64,000 nucleotides of DNA from an uncultured Draconibacterium sp. (GCF_963675585.1 NZ_OY776414.1:2397001-2461000), one strand, 5' to 3'; shown: positions 36,588-46,516, counted from the stretch's first letter. Numbers and translations: made by a program. The notes: a model not told the origin generated them from the letters alone.

Positions 36588-37181
36588 ATGAACGATTTCT
36601 GGAACGAACGATACAGCACAGCAGAATTTGCTTACGGCGAAGCACCTAATAAATTTTTGGTTGATGAACTAAAAACACGAAAACCCGGAACAATTCTTTT
36701 TCCGGCTGAAGGAGAAGGCAGAAACGCTGTATATGCAGCAACACAAGGTTGGAATGTTACCGCATTTGACCCCAGTATTGAAGGACAAAGAAAAGCAAAA
36801 CTTCTGGCTGATAAATACAACACAACAATAGAATATCTGTTAAACGGTTATGAGGATATTGAATTCTCACCCGATTCTTTTGACTGTATTGTGCTGATTT
36901 TTGCACACATGCCTCCACTGAAAAGAAATAGCTGGCATCGGAAACTAACAAAATACTTAAAACCCGGTGGTACACTTCTGCTGGAAGGATTCTCGAAAAA
37001 ACAGATAGAAAACGAGAGTGGTGGGCCTAAAAACATCGACATGCTTTTTTCTAAGGAGGAACTCGAAAGCGACTTTAAACATTTAGCTGAACTGAAAATA
37101 ACAAAAACAGAATACGATCTGAACGAAGGACCATTTCACCAGGGAAATGCATCTGTAATTCGGGTTATTGGAACAAAATAA
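36588..37181 (+). CDS. Class I SAM-dependent methyltransferase
   Basis: This 197-residue methyltransferase resembles the TehB/thiopurine group. FWNERYSTAEFAYGEAPNKFL opens it, PAEGEGRNAVYAATQGWNVTAFDPS holds the SAM-binding glycine motif and the acidic residue, and FDCIVLIFAHMPP is motif IV. The start FWNxRY and the short length fit small-molecule (tellurite, thiol or selenite) methyltransferases. It stands alone, and its target cannot be told from the sequence. Confidence 0.82.
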   Translation: MNDFWNERYSTAEFAYGEAPNKFLVDELKTRKPGTILFPAEGEGRNAVYAATQGWNVTAFDPSIEGQRKAKLLADKYNTTIEYLLNGYEDIEFSPDSFDCIVLIFAHMPPLKRNSWHRKLTKYLKPGGTLLLEGFSKKQIENESGGPKNIDMLFSKEELESDFKHLAELKITKTEYDLNEGPFHQGNASVIRVIGTK

Positions 37182-37586
37182 GGGTTCTGTTTTTTCCTTT
37201 TTGAAATCATACCGGGATCAGATATTTATTGTAAAACATTGGCCAGGTAGAAATCAGGCAACCTTCTCATTTAATGCTTTTTAACATATTCTTTAAGTAG
37301 TTGGTAAACATTTTGGGCTTTCAAACGTATATCTTTTTGTATCAAGCCATTCAGAGGCATTTATATTCACATTTACGATAAAAAATAAATTTTGTATAAA
37401 AGGAGCAAAACACTAAATTAGTGTTGGAAAAAGGGAGTGCTTTAAAAAATAGCTCAGTATTCTTGTTTAGTAGGCAGTATTTATTTATACTTGCATCCGA
37501 TTTCAAACGAAATCACTCCCCTCGTCAATTGTTCCAAAAAAAATTTCAACAATTATTAATCGAGAATTAGTTATAATATTACCATA
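37182..37586 (+). promoter_or_regulatory. 405-bp upstream region of rho with TATACTTG -10-like box
   Basis: No gene is seen. TATACTTG at 37496-37503 is one mismatch from TAnnTTTG and would give a leader of about 75 nt. Rho is autoregulated in several bacteria, so a long upstream region is not surprising, but no specific attenuator is recognised. Confidence 0.35.
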
Positions 37587-39419
37587 ATGTACGATATTTT
37601 AGAATTGAATAAAAAGCTCGTAGCTGAACTAAAAGACATAGCTAAAGAACTTAAAATCAAGCGGGTTGAATCATTCAAGAAACAAGATTTGATTTATAAG
37701 ATTTTAGATACACAGGCAATTTTAGAAGCAGAAAAGAAAGAGCGTAAAAGCGCTCCCAAAGAGCAAAAAGAAGAAAAAGGAGGCATTCTTGGTCTTCTAA
37801 AAAAATCACCGGAGAAAGAAGAAGATGCTCAACGCCGGGAAAAACGTCCTCGCCAAAGAGTAGAAACGGTAAAACGCGAAAAAGTTGGCGCCGGACCAAA
37901 AAAGAAAGCTGATCATCACCAAAATAAAGATCAGGGTGTTCAATCACGTCAGGATCAGATTAAAGCTATTATTAAAGGTTTTAATCGTGAAAAACCGGAA
38001 GATGAAGTTGTAAAAGGAGAACCTGCACAACCTGTTAAAACTGAGCAAAAAAAATCGAATCAGTTTAAACCGATTAAACAGAATCAGCAAGCGCAGCCAA
38101 AAGAACAGCCAGCACCTGAGCAGGAACAAGAACGTCAGAAGCCAATTGTTCAGAAAGCACAGCAGCATAAAAAGCAGCCGGTTCAGGCAGAAGCTCAACC
38201 AAAATCTCAGCAAAAAACAGAAGTACGTAAAAACGAGGATAGACCAAAGCAACCAAATCAGAATAGTGGTAACCGTCAAAAACAACGTCAGTTTGAATTT
38301 GAAGGAATTATTACCAACACAGGTGTTTTGGAAATATTGCAGGATGGATATGGATTTTTACGTTCATCGGATTTCAACTATTTGAATTCGCCGGATGATA
38401 TTTATGTATCACAGTCGCAAATCAAATTATTTGGATTAAAAACCGGTGATACGGTAACAGGAACTGTTCGTCCGCCGAAAGAAGGTGAGAAATACTTCCC
38501 GCTGATAAAAGTAAACGAGATAAACGGAAGAAGTCCGGAATACATTCGCGACCGCGTACCTTTTGATCATTTAACGCCACTTTTCCCGGATGAAAAATTC
38601 CAGTTAACAGGAAATGGTTACGATAATATTTCGACGCGTGTAGTTGATTTGTTTGCGCCAATTGGGAAAGGACAGCGTGGTTTAATTGTTGCGCAGCCCA
38701 AAACAGGAAAAACCGTTCTGTTAAAATCAATTGCCAACGCGATTGCAGCCAATCATCCCGAAGTTTATATGATTGTTCTATTGATCGATGAACGTCCGGA
38801 AGAGGTTACAGATATGGCACGAAGCGTAAATGCAGAAGTAATTTCATCAACATTTGATGAACCTGCAGACAAACACGTTCGTGTGGCAAATATTGTACTC
38901 GAAAAAGCCAAAAGACTTACTGAGTGTGGACACGATGTAGTTATTCTGCTCGACTCAATTACACGTTTGGCACGTGCTTACAATACTGTTCAGCCGGCAT
39001 CGGGTAAAGTACTTTCGGGTGGTGTTGATGCAAACGCACTGCACAAACCAAAACGCTTTTTTGGAGCGGCACGTAACATCGAAGAAGGTGGTTCGTTAAC
39101 CATTCTGGCAACAGCACTTACCGAAACCGGATCGAAAATGGACGAAGTAATTTTCGAAGAATTTAAAGGAACAGGTAACATGGAATTACAACTCGACAGG
39201 AAACTTTCGAACAAACGAATTTTCCCTGCTGTGGATATTCCTTCATCAAGTACACGCCGCGAAGACTTACTATTTTCGAAAGAAGTGCTTGATAAACTTT
39301 GGATCTTACGCAACTACCTTGGCGATATGAATTCGTTGGAAGCAATGGAATTTATTAAAACAAGATTGATGCGTGCAAACAGCACCGAAGAGTTTTTAGC
39401 TTCGATGAACGACGGATAA
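37587..39419 (+). CDS. rho: Transcription termination factor Rho with long disordered insert
   Basis: The protein has 610 residues versus about 420 in E. coli. Residues 1-45 are the Rho_N helix bundle ([27 protein letters not shown]). Residues about 50-230 are a low-complexity Lys/Gln/Glu/Pro insert. The RNA-binding cold-shock fold follows ([15 protein letters not shown]), then the hexameric ATPase with Walker A AQPKTGKT at about 370-377, [13 protein letters not shown] and [17 protein letters not shown]. It terminates transcripts by ATP-driven RNA translocation. Disordered inserts at this position are known in Bacteroidota Rho; in Bacteroides thetaiotaomicron one drives condensate formation. 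A strong terminator follows. Confidence 0.95.
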   Translation: MYDILELNKKLVAELKDIAKELKIKRVESFKKQDLIYKILDTQAILEAEKKERKSAPKEQKEEKGGILGLLKKSPEKEEDAQRREKRPRQRVETVKREKVGAGPKKKADHHQNKDQGVQSRQDQIKAIIKGFNREKPEDEVVKGEPAQPVKTEQKKSNQFKPIKQNQQAQPKEQPAPEQEQERQKPIVQKAQQHKKQPVQAEAQPKSQQKTEVRKNEDRPKQPNQNSGNRQKQRQFEFEGIITNTGVLEILQDGYGFLRSSDFNYLNSPDDIYVSQSQIKLFGLKTGDTVTGTVRPPKEGEKYFPLIKVNEINGRSPEYIRDRVPFDHLTPLFPDEKFQLTGNGYDNISTRVVDLFAPIGKGQRGLIVAQPKTGKTVLLKSIANAIAANHPEVYMIVLLIDERPEEVTDMARSVNAEVISSTFDEPADKHVRVANIVLEKAKRLTECGHDVVILLDSITRLARAYNTVQPASGKVLSGGVDANALHKPKRFFGAARNIEEGGSLTILATALTETGSKMDEVIFEEFKGTGNMELQLDRKLSNKRIFPAVDIPSSSTRREDLLFSKEVLDKLWILRNYLGDMNSLEAMEFIKTRLMRANSTEEFLASMNDG

Positions 39420-39443
39420 TCAAACTAAAATCATATATTTTAA

Positions 39444-39477
39444 AAGACAGGTTCGGTTTCGGACTTGTCTTTTTTTT
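39444..39477 (+). terminator. Strong rho-independent terminator of rho
   Basis: AAGACAGGTTCG and CGGACTTGTCTT form a 12-bp stem (two G-U pairs) with a GTTT loop, followed by about eight T. It starts 25 bp after the stop codon. Confidence 0.85.
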
Positions 39478-39509
39478 GGGTAAAAGTCAGAACCTGAAAA
39501 TAAAAAAGC

Positions 39510-40182
39510 TCCGATCCGTATTTAATTCAGGATCACCCGTAAAGTCCGGTGGATTTAATTTTTTCAAGCAAATATTTTCGCTACTCTTCTGGCAAGGAAA
39601 TATAGATTCATCATCGAATATATTGTTTAAAACAGTACGTTCTTTCCTGCCGGAAGCATTCATCTTTGGTTTCCTGCCCGTTCGGTCAGACGGGGATCCA
39701 AAGACGAATCAGAAAGATCAAGGCTTCTTTTGTCCTTCACGCATCATCTTTACAAAACCTAACTTCGGACGGGTGATCTTCTCACACATTCGAAGCTTCC
39801 CGCTCTACGTAAGGCTTTGTTTTGATTCAGCACTCGACCAAAAGAGGCCGACTCACGATCGGATGGTATAAAATATTGCATGGTTTGTAGCCCGCAAGTC
39901 CGCCTTCAGGAAAATGCGTTAAGAAATTTTGGGAATGCAGCGTTAAGAAAGAAAAGCTGTTTGACACTGACCGGAAGAATGAAGTGTCAGTGGAGTTCTT
40001 TTCTTTTAGCGGAGTTCCTAAAATTTTAGCAATTTTCATGTCAGCGGTGGCATTTTTGCTGACTTTTTTTGCTGTAGAAAAAAGTCAGTCGCAGCGAAGC
40101 GAGAAAAATGGTTTAGTTAGTGAATTGATAATTCGTCCACCAGAATTTCAATGTGATCCTTAATTCATAAATACGGATCGGA
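39510..40182. repeat. Non-coding island bounded by inverted 27-30 bp repeats
   Basis: The left end (39510-39536) and right end (40153-40182) are near-identical inverted copies (TCCGATCCGTATTTA ... GGATCAC), each itself a small GATCC/GGATC hairpin. Between them are 616 bp with no convincing gene; a 131-codon plus-strand frame and a 70-codon minus-strand frame exist but have no family features. Local composition is richer in G+C than the flanking gaps. The inverted ends suggest a MITE-like or decayed element. Flanking bases on both sides are A/T-rich and show no clear target duplication. Confidence 0.45.
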
Positions 40183-40271
40183 TCTTTAACAGAAATATAG
40201 TTGCCAAGAGATCTTTCTTTTTACACCAGATTTCAAATCGGCATTCGAAAAACTTCGTCAGAAAACTAACT

Positions 40272-42248
40272 TTACTTAAGTCCTTTATTAAAATTGAAAG
40301 TATTTGATGGTTGAATTTGTTCTGAACGAACAATTCGGCTTTTAATCGTTTTTGCCCTGTTTTTTGAAACCGGTTCATAACTCAAATCAATCAGGTAACG
40401 GAAAAAACCTTTGCTCTTTAATTTGTTTTTCGATTGCGAAATGGACACGGGAATCGTTGGTACAATTGATGTAACGCCATTTCTACGATAACGGTGCAAA
40501 CGAAGATTCATGTCATCGGTAAGTTCGTTGTTCTCATTATGCATGTCAATTGGCATGCGCGAATAAAACAGCTCCGGATGAAAATAAACCGGTACAATAC
40601 CATCTTTGTGCGATAAAGAGAACAAGGTTTCGAAATCAATTTCCTGGGGATAAGAAAACACAGAAATCCCTTCGCCTTTGTAACATTGTGCAGCTGCATC
40701 ATTAAAAGCATACACATTTTCGTTGCTGATTATTTTACATTTTGGTGGGATTAAATCTTTCTGCGACAAATGACTGATCACAAAATTTCGAATTCCACTT
40801 CTCACCAACTTTTCAGCAAGATCGCGGTAAAACGGAATGGCATCTTCCTGAATAAATTTTGGAAATTCGATGTATACCTTGTGTTTAAATTTTTGAATAA
40901 ATGGCAGTTCAGGATCAAAACGGCTCCAGCTAATTTTCGAAAAAGCCAGAAACAAACCTTCCATTTCATTAAAATTCATTTTTCGAAGCCATTCCATCGA
41001 ATTAATCCTGAAATAAAACTCTTCCTTCCCTGACTGATTTTTACCTTTTAGTTCATTAATAATTTTGCGTTTAAAACCATTGTTTATCGGGTTGTTTGGC
41101 TGGCGGACTTCATCAAGCTTCGATGGGAATTTCACATCACTTATTCCCGACAAATATACTTCACTCTTGCTTTTCACATTTTTACCGCCCGAATGGATTT
41201 TGTACAGTCCATTTTCAAATTCAACTTCGCGAACTTTTACCGATTCCTGCTTTTCGGTATTTGGAATGTGAAACCGCAAGCGAAAGCCCGGTTCTATTTT
41301 CATTTTAGAGGAAAGAAAAATAAAGGCTCCCTGAATTTTAACCACCTTGCCCAATAACACACCGGCTACGGTTTTATCCGATACGGCAGTGCGGACATCT
41401 TTTCCCATAAAATAGGATGTTTTTTCGCGTCCAAAGTCAAGTGCCAGCAACTCCTTTGCGTTCTGGCCCTGGTTTTTATCGTCCAGTGTCATTCTATAGG
41501 CCTGCGCAACCCGGTAAGTGTATTCGCCCGATTTCATTCGGCCTTCAATTTTTAAGCTGGAAACACCCATTTTTTCGAAGTCAGAAACCAAATCAATCAA
41601 CTGGTTATCTTTTAAATTAAACAGGTACTCACTTTTTTTAACAGCCGAATAAGTGCGTCGGCAAGGTTGTGTACAAAGTCCGCGATTTGCTCCTCGCCCA
41701 CCCGCATAACTGCTGTACAAACACATTCCGGAAAAAGAGTAACAAAGTGCACCGTGAATAAAAACTTCCGTTTCGACCTTACTTTTTTTACAAATTTCAC
41801 CAAGTTCGTGTAAGGTAAGTTCGCGGGCAAGAACCACACGTTGCAAGCCCTTTTTTCCACCAAAATTTGCACCCAGCGAATTATGAATTCCCATTTGAGT
41901 ACTGGCGTGAAGCACCAAATTTGGAAAATACTTTTTGGCGATAAAATAAACTCCCCAGTCCTGAATAATTACCCCATCTATTTTGGTTTGGTTCAAAAAA
42001 TGCAGGTAATCAATCAATTCCGGAATTTCGTGGTTTTTAATCACCGTGTTTAAAGTAAGGTAAACCAGAACCCGGTTCTTTTTTGCTTCTTTTAATATCG
42101 TAAACAATTGCCCGTTTGTGAAATTTTTGGCACGTCCGCGTGCATTAAATTGTTTTAATCCCAAATAAATGGCATCGGCACCACCCTGCAGTGCAGCATA
42201 AAACGATTCAGGATTTCCAACGGGTAAAAGAAGTTCCGGCTTTTGCAT
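40272..42248 (-). CDS. Peptidase U32 family protein (large form, RlhA/YdcP-like)
   Basis: This is a 658-residue protein. PELLLPVGNPESFYAALQGGADAIYLG opens the TIM-barrel, and YAGGRGANRGLCTQPCRRTY followed by SSLKIEGRMKS carries the U32 signature and cysteines for a probable Fe-S cluster. About 250 further C-terminal residues match the long members of the family. Long U32 proteins such as E. coli RlhA hydroxylate 23S rRNA, and TrhP homologues act on tRNA wobble uridine, so an RNA-modification role is more likely than proteolysis. The start at 42248 is the ATG before PELLLP; the open frame extends to a TTG at 42266. It diverges from the racemase gene. Confidence 0.85.
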   Translation of the reverse strand: MQKPELLLPVGNPESFYAALQGGADAIYLGLKQFNARGRAKNFTNGQLFTILKEAKKNRVLVYLTLNTVIKNHEIPELIDYLHFLNQTKIDGVIIQDWGVYFIAKKYFPNLVLHASTQMGIHNSLGANFGGKKGLQRVVLARELTLHELGEICKKSKVETEVFIHGALCYSFSGMCLYSSYAGGRGANRGLCTQPCRRTYSAVKKSEYLFNLKDNQLIDLVSDFEKMGVSSLKIEGRMKSGEYTYRVAQAYRMTLDDKNQGQNAKELLALDFGREKTSYFMGKDVRTAVSDKTVAGVLLGKVVKIQGAFIFLSSKMKIEPGFRLRFHIPNTEKQESVKVREVEFENGLYKIHSGGKNVKSKSEVYLSGISDVKFPSKLDEVRQPNNPINNGFKRKIINELKGKNQSGKEEFYFRINSMEWLRKMNFNEMEGLFLAFSKISWSRFDPELPFIQKFKHKVYIEFPKFIQEDAIPFYRDLAEKLVRSGIRNFVISHLSQKDLIPPKCKIISNENVYAFNDAAAQCYKGEGISVFSYPQEIDFETLFSLSHKDGIVPVYFHPELFYSRMPIDMHNENNELTDDMNLRLHRYRRNGVTSIVPTIPVSISQSKNKLKSKGFFRYLIDLSYEPVSKNRAKTIKSRIVRSEQIQPSNTFNFNKGLK

Positions 42249-42367
42249 AAAAATAATTTCGTGCAAAATTACAAATAATAAATTTTAGCTATCAGATAAT
42301 ATTTGCCACATTTGTTATGCGTGTTCAAATTGTAATAAGTTAATTGATTCAAAACAAAAAAAGCAGA

Positions 42368-43060
42368 ATGAAAACAATTGGTTTAGTTGGAGGTACAGGC
42401 TGGGTTTCAAGTCTTGAATATTATAAGATTATAAACGAAACCGTTAACAAAAAATGTGGCGGTTTGCAGTTTCCCAAAATAATTTTGTATTCGGTTAACT
42501 ATGGCGAAATTTACGAATGCAACCAAAACGAAGATCGTGAAGGAGTTTATCAGATTGTAAAAAAGGGAGCCGATACTTTGGCAAAAGCTGAGGTAGATTT
42601 TATTGCCCTTTGTGCAAATACCATTCATTTTACCTACGACAGGCTTTCTTCAGAAATAAAGTTACCCTTTGTACACATTGCCGATGCTACTGCAAATGCA
42701 ATCCAAGAAAAAGGCATTCGCAAAGTAGGATTATTGGGAACACGCGAAACCATGGATATGGAATTTTATAAAGATCGTTTGGCACAAAAGGGTATTGAAG
42801 TAATTACGCCGGCCAAACCGGAACGTGAATTCATCCATTATTCCATTATGCACGAGCTACTTAAAGAAGTATTTCTTCCGGAAACAAAAACCGGTTTTAT
42901 TTCAATAATGAAAAAACTAAAAGACCAGGGCGCCGAAGGAATAATTTTGGGTTGTACCGAAATTCCTCTTTTAATTAAAGCGGAAGATTTCTCGCTGCCA
43001 CTTTTTAGCACACTGGAAATACATGCCGAAACAATTGCAAATTTTGCCTTATCGCTTTAA
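42368..43060 (+). CDS. Aspartate/glutamate racemase family protein
   Basis: This 230-residue protein has the two-cysteine racemase layout: Cys82 in ALCANTIH and Cys196 in LGCTEIPLL, the acid/base pair for cofactor-independent racemisation. MKTIGLVGGTGWVSSLEYYK is the typical N-terminus of the YgeA/aspartate racemase group. It would supply D-aspartate or D-glutamate or act on a related amino acid. Both cysteines are present, so it should be active. The start is the ATG at 42368; the open frame upstream begins with TTG. Confidence 0.87.
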   Translation: MKTIGLVGGTGWVSSLEYYKIINETVNKKCGGLQFPKIILYSVNYGEIYECNQNEDREGVYQIVKKGADTLAKAEVDFIALCANTIHFTYDRLSSEIKLPFVHIADATANAIQEKGIRKVGLLGTRETMDMEFYKDRLAQKGIEVITPAKPEREFIHYSIMHELLKEVFLPETKTGFISIMKKLKDQGAEGIILGCTEIPLLIKAEDFSLPLFSTLEIHAETIANFALSL

Positions 43061-43177
43061 GCCAAAGAATTATTAAATTTATACAATGTAATACAAAGAG
43101 ATTGTTACATACTTATACAGGCACAACTCGCCAATACAAGTTGAATGTTTTTCTGAAAAATTAAACACATTATTCCG

Positions 43178-43873
43178 ATGAAGAAAATAGCTATCACTTT
43201 TACCTGTCTTGTAGTTTTCACCTTGCTTGCATCTGCCCAGGCTACTTATCAAATTGGCGAATCACTCGATTTTTTCAGATCGTATAAAATGCAACAGGGT
43301 GAATATTCGTTGCTTTTAAATGAAAGTGATATCGAGGGTTCGCCCTATTTAAACGATGAATTTATAAACGGTACCATCTACACCACGTCAAAAACTCAAT
43401 ATCAGAATATTCCGCTGCGGTTTAACATTTTCAACGACAACCTCGAATTCAAAACTCCGGATGACGCAGTAATGTCGATCGCTGTACCCGAAATTGTTGA
43501 AAGTGCCGAATTTGGCGAATACAAAATGTGTTATATTCCGTACACCATTTCTAAAAAAATAAAACGCGGATTTTTAATAGAACTGGTAAGTGACCATGTT
43601 TCGTTGTATGCGAAACCCGAAGTATTGTATAAAAAACCGCAGGAACCGGCACCTTATAAAGAAGCTGAACCTGCCAAATTCCTTCCCAAAGCCGATTCGT
43701 ATTATCTGAGAGCGGGAAAAGAAGAGGCCCAAAAGATAACGGGTAAAAAAGATCTGATTCAAAGTTTTCCGGATCACCAAAAAGAAGTAACGGATTTTAT
43801 AAAAAAGAATAAAATAAATCCAACCAAAGAAAGTGACCTAATCAAACTGGTAAACTTTTACAATTCACTGTAG
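43178..43873 (+). CDS. Hypothetical secreted protein
   Basis: This 231-residue protein has a signal peptide (IAITFTCLVVFTLLASAQ). The mature part is mostly beta in the first 125 residues (GEYSLLLNESDIEGSPYLNDEFINGTIYTTSK) and then a Pro/Glu/Lys-rich stretch (YKKPQEPAPYKEAEPAKFLP) and a C-terminal helical tail (HQKEVTDFIKKNKINPTKESDLIKLVNFYNSL). I recognise no family. It is likely periplasmic or outer-membrane-associated. It lies between a racemase and the sigma-factor operon with its own gaps on both sides. Confidence 0.65.
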   Translation: MKKIAITFTCLVVFTLLASAQATYQIGESLDFFRSYKMQQGEYSLLLNESDIEGSPYLNDEFINGTIYTTSKTQYQNIPLRFNIFNDNLEFKTPDDAVMSIAVPEIVESAEFGEYKMCYIPYTISKKIKRGFLIELVSDHVSLYAKPEVLYKKPQEPAPYKEAEPAKFLPKADSYYLRAGKEEAQKITGKKDLIQSFPDHQKEVTDFIKKNKINPTKESDLIKLVNFYNSL

Positions 43874-43987
43874 AACAAACTACTAAACTAGTCAACAATC
43901 AGCAGGACAATTCTTTTTCAGAGTTCTGTCTTTTCCTTTTAATTCTAAAATCAAAAATTTATTTGAAACGTATGCAACATTGAAATA

Positions 43988-44575
43988 TTGTATTCGTCCT
44001 TCAATCAGAAAATAAATAGTTTGAATACACTTTATAAAAATATTCATCAGGAGATTATCGACCAGTGCAGGGAAGGCAGCCAAAAGGCGCAATTTCAACT
44101 GTACAAGTTATACTACAAATCGATGTATAGTGTAAGCTTGCGAATAATCAACGATGAAATGGAAGCTGAAGATGTAATGCAGGAAGCGTTTTTAAGTGCA
44201 TTCAATAAAATGGATACGTACAAGGGAGAAGTTAGTTTTGGCGCCTGGTTAAAGCGAATTGTTGTAAATCGTTCATTGGATTGTTTAAAAAAGAGGAAGG
44301 TACATTTTGAAGAGCTGAATGAGAGGACAGATCAGACGGCCGATTATCAAATGTCGACAAAAGAAGTGGACATGAACGTTTTAAAAGCAGCGATACAAGA
44401 CCTTCCCGATGGATACAGAGTAGTTTTAAGCCTTTACCTGATTGAGGGATACGACCATGAAGAGATTAGCCAGATTTTAGATATTTCGAACTCTTCATCG
44501 CGAACTCAACTGTTGCGGGCTAAAAACAAATTAAAGGAGTTATTAAAGGGAAAAGAAATTTTTTCATACAATTAA
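43988..44575 (+). CDS. ECF-type RNA polymerase sigma factor
   Basis: The protein has 195 residues with sigma region 2 (YYKSMYSVSLRIINDEMEAEDVMQEAFLSAFNKM; WLKRIVVNRSLDCLKKRK) and region 4 (LPDGYRVVLSLYLIEGYDHEEISQILDISNSSSRTQLLRAKNKLKE). No in-frame ATG precedes region 2, so the gene must start at TTG, either 43988 or 44021. I keep 43988 because TTTATTTG, one mismatch from the -10 consensus, lies 22 nt upstream. It is followed after 5 bp by a one-span membrane protein and then by a DUF4097 protein, a common envelope-stress arrangement in Bacteroidota. Confidence 0.88.
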   Translation: MYSSFNQKINSLNTLYKNIHQEIIDQCREGSQKAQFQLYKLYYKSMYSVSLRIINDEMEAEDVMQEAFLSAFNKMDTYKGEVSFGAWLKRIVVNRSLDCLKKRKVHFEELNERTDQTADYQMSTKEVDMNVLKAAIQDLPDGYRVVLSLYLIEGYDHEEISQILDISNSSSRTQLLRAKNKLKELLKGKEIFSYN

Positions 44576-44580
44576 AAGTC

Positions 44581-45168
44581 ATGAAAGAGAAAGATTACAT
44601 AGAGGACATTATTTTAAAAAACATTGAGGAGTTAAACGACAACGAACCAATGGAAGGACATTTTGCCCGTTTTGAAGCAAAACTTAATGCCCAAAACAAA
44701 AAAACTAAAAGAATTACGTTTAGCATAGTTTGGAAAGTTGCAGCAGCTGTTGTTTTTGTACTTTTGGCCGGCAATCAGGCTTTTATGTATTTGTCACCCA
44801 ACAACCAGGGAATATTCTCTGCTGCCAATAAAACTCAGGAAGTTACTTTGGCTTCTATTTCAAACGAATACCAGGAAGTTGAGTTTTATTACACCAGCTC
44901 GATTAACTCGGGTATAGACCAATGGAATAAACTTAATGATGCGGGCTTAATCTCTGAAGACGAACAATTAATGATGAACGAAGAACTGGCCGAGTTTGAA
45001 ACACTCTATAAAAACCTGCAGGAAGATTTACAATCGAATCCAAATGACGACAGAGTAATAAATGCCATGCTGGAATATTACCAGGCAAAACTTAGTGTTA
45101 TAAATATAATTGTAGATAAACTGGAAGAAGTAAAACAACGAAACGAAATTGAATACGAAAGCTTGTAG
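44581..45168 (+). CDS. Single-span membrane protein, probable anti-sigma factor
   Basis: This 195-residue protein has a cytoplasmic N-terminal part (about 1-50, including the MEGHFARFEAKLNAQ segment), one transmembrane helix (FSIVWKVAAAVVFVLLAGNQAFMYL, about residues 48-72) and a helical periplasmic C-terminal part. Its position 5 bp after the ECF sigma gene, its size and its topology match anti-sigma regulators. I do not see a zinc-binding anti-sigma motif (HxxxCxxC), so the assignment rests on context. It would hold the sigma factor at the membrane until a signal arrives. Confidence 0.65.
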   Translation: MKEKDYIEDIILKNIEELNDNEPMEGHFARFEAKLNAQNKKTKRITFSIVWKVAAAVVFVLLAGNQAFMYLSPNNQGIFSAANKTQEVTLASISNEYQEVEFYYTSSINSGIDQWNKLNDAGLISEDEQLMMNEELAEFETLYKNLQEDLQSNPNDDRVINAMLEYYQAKLSVINIIVDKLEEVKQRNEIEYESL

Positions 45169-45224
45169 TACCAATGTATTACAGCCAGCAAATCACATTA
45201 AATAAAAAATTAAAAAATAATATC

Positions 45225-46268
45225 ATGAAATCAATCAAATTTATTGCAGCCTTGTTTTTAGTCAGCCTTTTGGCAGCCGGAACAAATGCAAGAGCTGAAG
45301 AAAAAACAAAAGAATACCACGAGACATGGCCTGTTGAGAGTGTTACCGGACTTGACATTTCGAACCGTTTTGGAGAAATTCGTGTAAACAATGAAGGTGG
45401 CAGCGAAGTTACCATCGACGTAGTTATTACCGTTGAAGCTGCCAACGAAAAAAGAGTAAATGACTTGCTCGATAAAATTGATGTGGAATTCAGAAAAAGC
45501 GGAGGTACTGTTTTTGCTCAAACTAAAATTGAAAACGATTTTAAAAGCCAAAAAAGTTTTAGTATCGATTACATTGTAAATGTACCTGCTGATAAAAACC
45601 TGAAAATTTCGAACAAATACGGCAACACAATTGTAGGCCAGCTTACAGCAAATGGTAATTTCGATGTGAAATATGGTAATTTTACAGCGTACGATTTAAG
45701 TACACCTGCTGACGGCGACCTTTCGTTATACCTTGCATATGGCAACGGAAACATTGGGCAAGCTTCGCACATGGACCTGGAAGTAAGCTACTCTCCCATC
45801 ACAATTGAAGAAATAAAAAGTATAAAAGTGGAATCGAAATATTCAACACTGAATATCGAAGAAGGAGGTAACATTGTACTCAACTCGAAATACGACAAAT
45901 TTAATTTCGAGGAAGTTGAGACCGTATCGGCAACCACAAAATACACGCAAATCAGCATTGACGAATTGGCGAAAAGCCTAAAAGTAGATGCCGGTTATGG
46001 AGGTATAAAAGTGGGGCAAGTTGCACCAGACTTTGAATTTATTGATATCTCGAACAGCTACGGGCAAATTTCGCTGGGACTTGATGATGCAGGATATACT
46101 TTGGACGCCAGTTGCGATTATTGTGGAATTTCGTATCCCGAAGATGAATTTACCGGCGACCGCATTAAAGAAAACAATTCGAGAATTGTAAAAGGAAAAG
46201 TTGGAAAAGCTAACGGTGGAAAAGTAACTGTAAGAAGCCGTTACGGAGAAATAAAACTGAAAGATTAA
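45225..46268 (+). CDS. DUF4097 family secreted beta-helix-like protein
   Basis: This 347-residue protein has a signal peptide (FIAALFLVSLLAAGTNARA). The mature part contains repeating short strands with the pattern SNKYGNT / VKYGNFTAYD / LAYGNGNIGQ / SKYSTLNIEEGG / SKYDKFNFEEVE, typical of DUF4097 adhesin-like right-handed helices. I start at 45225 where the signal begins; an upstream in-frame ATG at 45174 adds 17 unsuitable residues. It is the third gene of the sigma operon and ends at a strong terminator. It probably acts in the periplasm or at the surface; its actual role is unknown. Confidence 0.8.
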   Translation: MKSIKFIAALFLVSLLAAGTNARAEEKTKEYHETWPVESVTGLDISNRFGEIRVNNEGGSEVTIDVVITVEAANEKRVNDLLDKIDVEFRKSGGTVFAQTKIENDFKSQKSFSIDYIVNVPADKNLKISNKYGNTIVGQLTANGNFDVKYGNFTAYDLSTPADGDLSLYLAYGNGNIGQASHMDLEVSYSPITIEEIKSIKVESKYSTLNIEEGGNIVLNSKYDKFNFEEVETVSATTKYTQISIDELAKSLKVDAGYGGIKVGQVAPDFEFIDISNSYGQISLGLDDAGYTLDASCDYCGISYPEDEFTGDRIKENNSRIVKGKVGKANGGKVTVRSRYGEIKLKD

Positions 46269-46287
46269 TATAAATACTTAAGTTTTA

Positions 46288-46323
46288 AAAAACCGCTGGC
46301 AACTATTTGTCAGCGGTTTTTTA
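46288..46323 (+). terminator. Terminator of the sigma/DUF4097 operon
   Basis: AAAACCGCTGGCA pairs with TGTCAGCGGTTTT (one G-T mismatch or wobble) around CTATT, followed by TTTTTTATT. It starts 20 bp after the stop codon. Confidence 0.8.
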
Positions 46324-46452
46324 TTGCCTTAAATTACTGAGGAAGGCCCTTTAATGAAATCCCGCCATCCGTTCAACAACAGGTTTTTGCTTTTTCGATG
46401 CTGAAACAAATTCAGTAAAACAACAGAAAATTAATCGTAATTTTTCCAGATG

Positions 46453-46480
46453 CGTCATCCTGAACCCGATTCGGTATCCG
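46453..46480. repeat. Partial CGTCAT-type interspersed repeat
   Basis: CGTCATCCTGAACCCGATTC resembles one half of the palindromic repeats at 4154-4225 and 59544-59605, without the second arm. Confidence 0.4.
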
Positions 46481-46516
46481 ACATTATTATGAAGTAAACA
46501 CTTACTTCAAATTTCT

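Noticed and set aside
39476..39871. A 131-codon plus-strand open frame after rho
   Set aside because: It begins inside the rho terminator, has no recognisable domain, and the opposite strand is equally protein-like; I treat it as part of the repeat island.
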